Positions 6,703 through 10,923 of a stretch of DNA of 10,923 bases are shown here, piece by piece. Source of the stretch: Candidatus Kuenenia stuttgartensis (GTDB lineage Bacteria > Bacteroidota > Bacteroidia > Chitinophagales > Chitinophagaceae); the NCBI GenBank assembly GCA_943330835.2, contig CALQJH020000033.1, positions 1-10,923 of the forward strand, in the 5' to 3' direction. Every line of letters begins with the position of its first letter. The stretch's first letter is position 1. The notes below the pieces were generated by a model that did not search any database, was not told where the DNA came from, and saw only the letters and a list, made by a program, of their open reading frames with translations. The position numbers were made by a program, and so were the translations under genes.

Positions 6703-8034
6703 ATGGAGAAGGTCGAAATACTTAACATAAGCAACATTTTAATTACTTCGATTGGATTGATGATACTTTACGTGCTGGTACTCTTCAAAAGGAAAAAATA
6801 TAGCGACCCTTTTTTAAGAAAATCAATTATCCGAGCTTTTACTTTTAAAATATTTGCAACAGTACTCTATTTTTTATATTATTTCTACATGTTTAAAGGG
6901 GGCGATACTTTTGAATATTTCAGGGGAATTCTGGATTTCAAAGCTGCCTTTTTCAAATACCCAAAAGATGCTATTGCTTCCCTTTTTCAAAACCCTGAAG
7001 ATTATAGTCAAAACATTCAAAAAATTATTTCCACAAGATTTTACTATACTTCAGAAGAAAGTTTAACTATAAAATTCGGAGCGATTTTTGGCGTAATCTT
7101 TAATGGGAGTTACATGACGATTGCCTTTTTTTACAGTGCTTTTGCTTTCGGTGGCATCTGGAGATTGTTCAAAACCATCAATTACATTTTCCCTGAGTAT
7201 AAAAAACATCTTGCCTTTTTTATCTTGTTTTTTCCAACCATCGTCTTTTGGTCTTCTTCCATTACTAAGGATTCCTTAGTAATGGGAGCGCTTGGATATT
7301 TTATTTACAGTTTTTATCAATTATTTATAGCAAGAAAATTTAGTCTCTTGCAAATACTTATTTTATTTGGAAGTATGTATCTGATAGCTGGAATAAAAGC
7401 ATACATCTTAGTTGCCCTAATACCAGCATTGCTTTTGTGGTTATTTCTTTATTATAAATCATTGATAAAAAACGTTTTACTGCGTAAGTTGTCTATTCCA
7501 TTATTTACAGGATTATTACTGATAATGGTTTATGAGGGATTGAATCTAATGAATACATCAGATTCATTTAAGGAATTTACAATGGAGGAAATTTCTGATA
7601 ATATTGTTACTTATAACAATTACCTGAGCCAGCCAGGATTAGCCGGAAGCGCCTATAATATTGGAGTAATAGAACCCAATCTGAAAAGTATTGCAACTAT
7701 TTTTCCTGCAGCAATCAATGTAACATTATTCAGACCTTTTTTATGGGAGTCCAATAATATTGCAGGATATATGACGAGTTTGGAAAGTCTTTTTACGCTG
7801 CTGTTTACGCTTTATGTATTACTCAAAACCGGTCTGTTCAAAAGTTTCAGCACAATCTTAAAGAATCCTTTTTTATTGTTCTGTTTGATCTTTACTTTGG
7901 TATTTGCTGGTGCGGTGGGAATGACGAGCGGAAATTTCGGCACATTGGCCAGATATAAGATACCCTGTTTACCTTTTTATTTTACCATGCTAGTTGTATT
8001 ATGGCAAACTGGGATCGCTAAAAAGAGCCTTTAG
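6703..8034 (+). CDS. Polytopic membrane protein, candidate polysaccharide polymerase (Wzy/EpsG-like)
   Basis: This 443-residue protein has about 10-11 hydrophobic segments (roughly 9-28, 46-64, 124-152, 168-184, 190-210, 214-232, 234-251, 263-281, 358-376, 388-406, 420-438). There is a polar loop near 66-120 and a large one near 283-355. Distinctive motifs are GGDTFEYF (66-73), FWSSSITKDS (182-191), LFRPFLWE (342-349) and NFGTLARYKIP (411-421). Early GDT plus late RYKIP next to the final helix recalls EpsG/Wzy-type membrane proteins of Bacteroidota exopolysaccharide loci. Topology, size and setting among glycosyltransferases fit repeat-unit polymerisation, but flippase, ligase or acyltransferase roles are not excluded by the sequence. 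It is the only plus-strand gene here, so it is transcribed apart from its neighbours, and its last 36 bp overlap the end of the convergent glycosyltransferase gene. Confidence 0.75.
   Translation: MEKVEILNISNILITSIGLMILYVLVLFKRKKYSDPFLRKSIIRAFTFKIFATVLYFLYYFYMFKGGDTFEYFRGILDFKAAFFKYPKDAIASLFQNPEDYSQNIQKIISTRFYYTSEESLTIKFGAIFGVIFNGSYMTIAFFYSAFAFGGIWRLFKTINYIFPEYKKHLAFFILFFPTIVFWSSSITKDSLVMGALGYFIYSFYQLFIARKFSLLQILILFGSMYLIAGIKAYILVALIPALLLWLFLYYKSLIKNVLLRKLSIPLFTGLLLIMVYEGLNLMNTSDSFKEFTMEEISDNIVTYNNYLSQPGLAGSAYNIGVIEPNLKSIATIFPAAINVTLFRPFLWESNNIAGYMTSLESLFTLLFTLYVLLKTGLFKSFSTILKNPFLLFCLIFTLVFAGAVGMTSGNFGTLARYKIPCLPFYFTMLVVLWQTGIAKKSL
7999..8034. other. 36-bp tail-to-tail overlap of two convergent genes
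   Basis: The plus-strand membrane protein ends with TAG at 8032-8034, while the minus-strand glycosyltransferase ends with TAA at 8001-7999. The final 11 codons plus stop of each are therefore encoded by the same DNA. A 6-bp stem (GCTAAA 8017-8022, TTTAGC 8030-8035) lies at the end of the overlap but lacks a T-tract on either strand. No intrinsic terminator is seen between the two genes. Confidence 0.9.
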
Positions 8035-9090
8035 CAGGGGGAAGTTGTTTTCAGTGGAGTACATTTTTTTAGCCTTTTTTCTTGCTTCAATACTAATGCT
8101 TTTTCTTTTGGATGCATCTTTTATTATCGCTTGTAATTTTTCAAACCATTCTTGATGATGTATTAGAATACCTGATACATTATTTTCAATTATTTCATTA
8201 TTGGCGCCCCAGTCATCAGCCATTGGCACGATACCCAAAGCCATATATTGTATCAACTTAAAACCACATTTTCCTTTGCTCCATTCATCTCTCTCCATTG
8301 GCATTAATCCGATTTGACACTTGGCTAAAATTTCAACCTCTTTACTTTCGCTCCATTCAATATATTCCATGTTATCTAAAACAAATCCTGGTCGCTTATT
8401 GGAAATCACAATCAAATTAAAAGGAAGTACTTTTTGCAATTGGTTTAAAACGGGATAAAGTTTTTCTAAATATTCATTAGTAGAAAAACTACCTGTCCAA
8501 CCAATAGTTACTCGTTCAGCTTCTTGATTTACGAGAGAATGATATCTTGTCTCTGTATCCACGCATGTAGGCAACAGCGTTATTTTATTATTGTATTTTT
8601 TTGCGTAGTTATACAAAAATTCATTTCCAGCAATAATATGATGAGACATCGCTATGATATTTTTAATCTTCCAAAAGCATTTGAGATAGATACCAAGCTT
8701 GTTATTATCAGAGATTCTAGATACCCATATGGCATCATCAAAATCAAAAATAATTTTCTTTTTAAAAACACGAGCGTACAACCATTCTAATATGGGCGGC
8801 CCAATTGGACTAGCTTCTCTTTGAATAAAAACATAATCATACTGATGTAACGTAAAAAGTGATAAAAATCTTTTAGCAAACCCCAATAGAATTGCAACGA
8901 CTTTTTTTGCAGTATGCCCTTTCTGAAAAAATATTCCGTAAAAATTTTCACTTATAAAGGGTTCCACTTTAAAATAAATATTTTCCTTGTTTAAGGCAGG
9001 GATATATTGTTCTATTCGAAATCGTTGTGAAGGAGAAACACCAACCGGATATTGTGCAGGATAGTATACTTTTATAGGAGAGGTCGCCAC
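7999..9090 (-). CDS. Family 4 (GT-B) glycosyltransferase
   Basis: This 363-residue protein has a Rossmann-like opening, KVYYPAQYPVGVSPSQRFR (7-25). The N-domain has YDYVFIQREASPIGPP (84-99) and DFDDAIW (116-122), a signature common in polysaccharide-locus GT4 proteins. The donor half has IGWTGSFSTNEYL (196-208), then GLMPM (261-265) and KCGFKLIQYMALGIVPM (274-290). This is the region that normally carries the donor-binding E-x7-E; here the first acidic position is not obvious and a Lys-Gly-Phe-Lys pattern stands instead, as in related families. I accept GTG 9090 as start: the upstream in-frame stretch contains no ATG before a stop at about 9132. It follows the 410-residue glycosyltransferase after 41 bp in one apparent operon. 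Its 3' end overlaps the convergent membrane-protein gene. Sugar specificity is unknown. Confidence 0.88.
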   Translation of the reverse strand: MATSPIKVYYPAQYPVGVSPSQRFRIEQYIPALNKENIYFKVEPFISENFYGIFFQKGHTAKKVVAILLGFAKRFLSLFTLHQYDYVFIQREASPIGPPILEWLYARVFKKKIIFDFDDAIWVSRISDNNKLGIYLKCFWKIKNIIAMSHHIIAGNEFLYNYAKKYNNKITLLPTCVDTETRYHSLVNQEAERVTIGWTGSFSTNEYLEKLYPVLNQLQKVLPFNLIVISNKRPGFVLDNMEYIEWSESKEVEILAKCQIGLMPMERDEWSKGKCGFKLIQYMALGIVPMADDWGANNEIIENNVSGILIHHQEWFEKLQAIIKDASKRKSISIEARKKAKKMYSTENNFPLLKALFSDPSLP

Positions 9091-9131
9091 TTTAGAATGA
9101 TTATTTGAAATAAAAACTGCGATTGAAATTA

Positions 9132-10364
9132 TTACTTACTTGGAAAAAATATTTCAGAATAAACTTTATGATATAACGCTATTCCGTTTTGAAGATTGTA
9201 GAATGAAACGGCCCCTGTCCTGATCTCACTTTTATTTATTTTTGAGATGCTGGAAATCGCTTGTTTGTATGCTTCATTTGTAAAGTCATTAATGAACGTG
9301 CCACAATTATATTTTATTGAAATTTCAGCGATATCGCCAATCCCTTGATTCGATATTGAAGGAATTCCCATTGCCATAATCTCCCCTTGTTTGGTAGGGC
9401 TGCTGGCGATTTTACTATAAGTAGGTCGTATAAAATAAATGGAAAGCTCACTCAAGGAAAGCAATAATGGAACTTCAATTCTATTGCCATTTCGAATGAT
9501 AATTTTTTCTGCCGGAATTTGTTTTTTGTTAGCGACAGTTCGAATCTCTTTTTCATCATCACCAGTGATAAATAACAATTTAGCATGGGGTGATGTTTCT
9601 AGGAAAATTATAAAGAAATCCAACATTTCATTTAGCATATACCATGTGCCTATACTTCCTAAATAGCTAACTATAAAATCTTCTCTGTTTATTTTTAGTT
9701 CTTTTTTTATGTTCTCTTTGTCCGCATTCTTAATGTTGTCAGGATTGAAATGAGAAACATCTACACAACAAGGAATAGTAGCAATAGGAACAGGATTGTT
9801 TGCAAGATGTGACCAGGAGTGAATTTCATTTTTTGCAGCATTCGTGAGACAGATGGTACAATCTGCATTTTCTAAAAAAATCTTTTCCTTTCTTTTAAAA
9901 TACTTAAAAAGATAATTATAAAACGGATGGTTAGTATTCCAGTTTCCAGCTTCCACTCTTTCGTCAGCCCAAAAACCACGCATATCAAATAAGAATTTCA
10001 CACTGTATTTTTGCTTCAGTATTAACCCTATTTCAGCAGGCACATAGCTTCTGCAATGAACCAAGTCATACTTATTTTTTTTGTGAAGCTTTAACGCTAT
10101 TCTTCTAAATCTAAAACGATCAATGATTTTAGAAATGATTGGGATAGCTGATTGAAATGAAAAACTGATCCACTCAATATTATCTTCATCACATAAGTGT
10201 TGAATTTTCTGTTTCAATTTTTTGTACCTGTCCCGTTTATCGCAACTTAAAATTGTAAATTGGTAGCCAAGTTTACTCAATCCTTTTACATACGGCAAAA
10301 TCTGACTTTGCCCTAAAGGATCTGTTAGGCCATCGTATGAAAGATATAAAACTTTTTTGCTCAT
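9132..10364 (-). CDS. Family 4 (GT-B) glycosyltransferase
   Basis: This 410-residue protein opens with VLYLSYDGLTDPLGQSQILP (5-24), a recognisable start of a GT4 subgroup from exopolysaccharide loci that includes a flexible Gly-Gln-Ser loop. DLVHCRSYVPAEIG (100-113) and FDMRGFWADER (126-136) complete the acceptor half. IPCCVD (197-202) precedes the linker, SYLGSIGTWY (233-242) opens the donor half, and SSPTKQGEIMAMGIPSI (321-337) is the donor-binding loop with Glu328. No signal peptide or membrane helix is seen, so a cytoplasmic or peripheral enzyme is expected. It starts at ATG 10364, only 4 bp after the stop of the second asnB-like gene, and precedes the 363-residue glycosyltransferase, so all three look cotranscribed. 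The linkage formed is not deducible. Confidence 0.9.
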   Translation of the reverse strand: MSKKVLYLSYDGLTDPLGQSQILPYVKGLSKLGYQFTILSCDKRDRYKKLKQKIQHLCDEDNIEWISFSFQSAIPIISKIIDRFRFRRIALKLHKKNKYDLVHCRSYVPAEIGLILKQKYSVKFLFDMRGFWADERVEAGNWNTNHPFYNYLFKYFKRKEKIFLENADCTICLTNAAKNEIHSWSHLANNPVPIATIPCCVDVSHFNPDNIKNADKENIKKELKINREDFIVSYLGSIGTWYMLNEMLDFFIIFLETSPHAKLLFITGDDEKEIRTVANKKQIPAEKIIIRNGNRIEVPLLLSLSELSIYFIRPTYSKIASSPTKQGEIMAMGIPSISNQGIGDIAEISIKYNCGTFINDFTNEAYKQAISSISKINKSEIRTGAVSFYNLQNGIALYHKVYSEIFFPSK

Positions 10365-10368
10365 TTTT

Positions 10369-10923
10369 TTAATTAATATTTTCTTCTCTTGAGAGAAACC
10401 AATGCAAAATAATAATTGTCCATACTCTATTATATAAATGGTCGTGACCGCTCTGGTATTTTTTCACTAATCTTTTTACAGCTTGATTATTCACAACAGC
10501 AAATCTTTTACATATGGCTTCGCTACAATATTCCTCCACCATCCATTTTAAATCAGATTTGAGCCATTTCACAAGAGGAACATTAAACCCCCATTTAGGT
10601 CTGTCTAATATTTCCTTAGGCACTAGTTCATATAAAACTTCTTTCAACAAATATTTAGAAGTCTTATTTTTAATCTTCAAACTAGTAGCCAGATTTAAAG
10701 CAAATTCAACAAGGTTCTTATCCAGAAATGGGACTCTGGTCTCTAAGGAAAATTGCATAGCTGCTCTATCAACTTTTACAAGCAAATCATCTTTTAAATA
10801 ATTCTCTATATCCCAGAAACTATTTTTTTCATACTCATCAAGGTCTCTTCCAGAAATAACCTCATTGATATTATTAAAATTAAAATCATCATCAATCAAT
10901 AATTCTTTAAGTTCAACCTCTGA
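10369..10923 (-). CDS. asnB: Second asparagine synthetase-like protein, C-terminal 184 residues (starts beyond right edge)
   Basis: The frame is open from the right edge to TAA at 10371-10369, so this is the C-terminal end of a longer protein. A TTG at 10899 is not a real start, since coding sense continues through SEVELKELL to the edge. The visible part is the end of the ATP-pyrophosphatase synthetase domain, with the block NYLKDDLLVKVDRAAMQF followed by SLETRVPFLDKNLVEFA, then KYLLKE and RPKWGFNVPL. The glutaminase domain with Cys2 and the SGGxDS loop should lie off-window. Its sequence is clearly diverged from the asnB at 3550-5394, for example DRAAM and PFLD against DIATM and PFLS, so this is not a recent duplicate. 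Lying directly upstream of two glycosyltransferases, it is likely another polysaccharide-locus amidotransferase rather than a housekeeping asparagine synthetase, by inference. Confidence 0.9.
   Translation of the reverse strand, partial: SEVELKELLIDDDFNFNNINEVISGRDLDEYEKNSFWDIENYLKDDLLVKVDRAAMQFSLETRVPFLDKNLVEFALNLATSLKIKNKTSKYLLKEVLYELVPKEILDRPKWGFNVPLVKWLKSDLKWMVEEYCSEAICKRFAVVNNQAVKRLVKKYQSGHDHLYNRVWTIIILHWFLSREENIN

Noticed and set aside
8017..8035. Stem GCTAAA/TTTAGC as a bidirectional terminator
   Set aside because: Only 6 bp, inside coding sequence of the overlap, with no T-tract on either strand.
10897..10899. TTG as start of a short 176-residue gene
   Set aside because: The frame stays open to the window edge and the product is plainly only the C-terminal part of an AsnB-like protein.
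1..10923. CRISPR array, tRNA, insertion sequence or phage genes
   Set aside because: No regularly spaced repeats, cloverleaf, transposase motifs or terminal inverted repeats were seen on either strand.

Overview
The window is AT-rich and looks like a Bacteroidota chromosome. Three things point there: a huge Ser/Thr/Gly/Asn-rich exported protein with Bacteroidota-style domains, a candidate promoter of the Bacteroidota type (TTG, 21 bp, TAAATTTG), and proteins typical of exopolysaccharide loci in that phylum. I cannot place it below phylum. No tRNA, rRNA, insertion sequence, CRISPR array or riboswitch was seen.

Layout, left to right: (1) 1-2272, minus strand, the N-terminal 757 residues of a multidomain secreted protein that runs off the left edge, with a candidate promoter just upstream. 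(2) 2425-6506, minus strand, in transcription order: a family 2 glycosyltransferase (5511-6506), an asparagine-synthetase-like amidotransferase (3550-5394) and a family 4 glycosyltransferase (2425-3543). A perfect 14-bp hairpin sits between the first two. (3) 6703-8034, the only plus-strand gene, a polytopic membrane protein that is a candidate polysaccharide polymerase (Wzy/EpsG-like). (4) 7999-10923, minus strand, in transcription order: the C-terminal part of a second asparagine-synthetase-like protein that starts beyond the right edge, then two family 4 glycosyltransferases.

Taken together this is the middle of a surface or exopolysaccharide assembly locus. Four glycosyltransferases could build a lipid-linked repeat unit on the cytoplasmic face. 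The membrane protein could polymerise or otherwise handle it. The two glutamine-dependent AsnB-like enzymes may amidate a uronic acid or another precursor rather than make asparagine. No initiating phosphoglycosyltransferase, flippase, chain-length regulator, outer-membrane export protein or nucleotide-sugar enzyme lies inside the window, so those should be in the flanks or elsewhere. The big exported protein may be a surface or matrix protein associated with the locus, but adjacency is the only link.

I found no clear evidence of a wholly new system. The points most worth checking are the unassigned membrane protein and its 36-bp convergent overlap with a glycosyltransferase gene, the palindrome in the asnB leader, the repeated asnB-GT4 gene pairing, and the uncertain start of the secreted protein.
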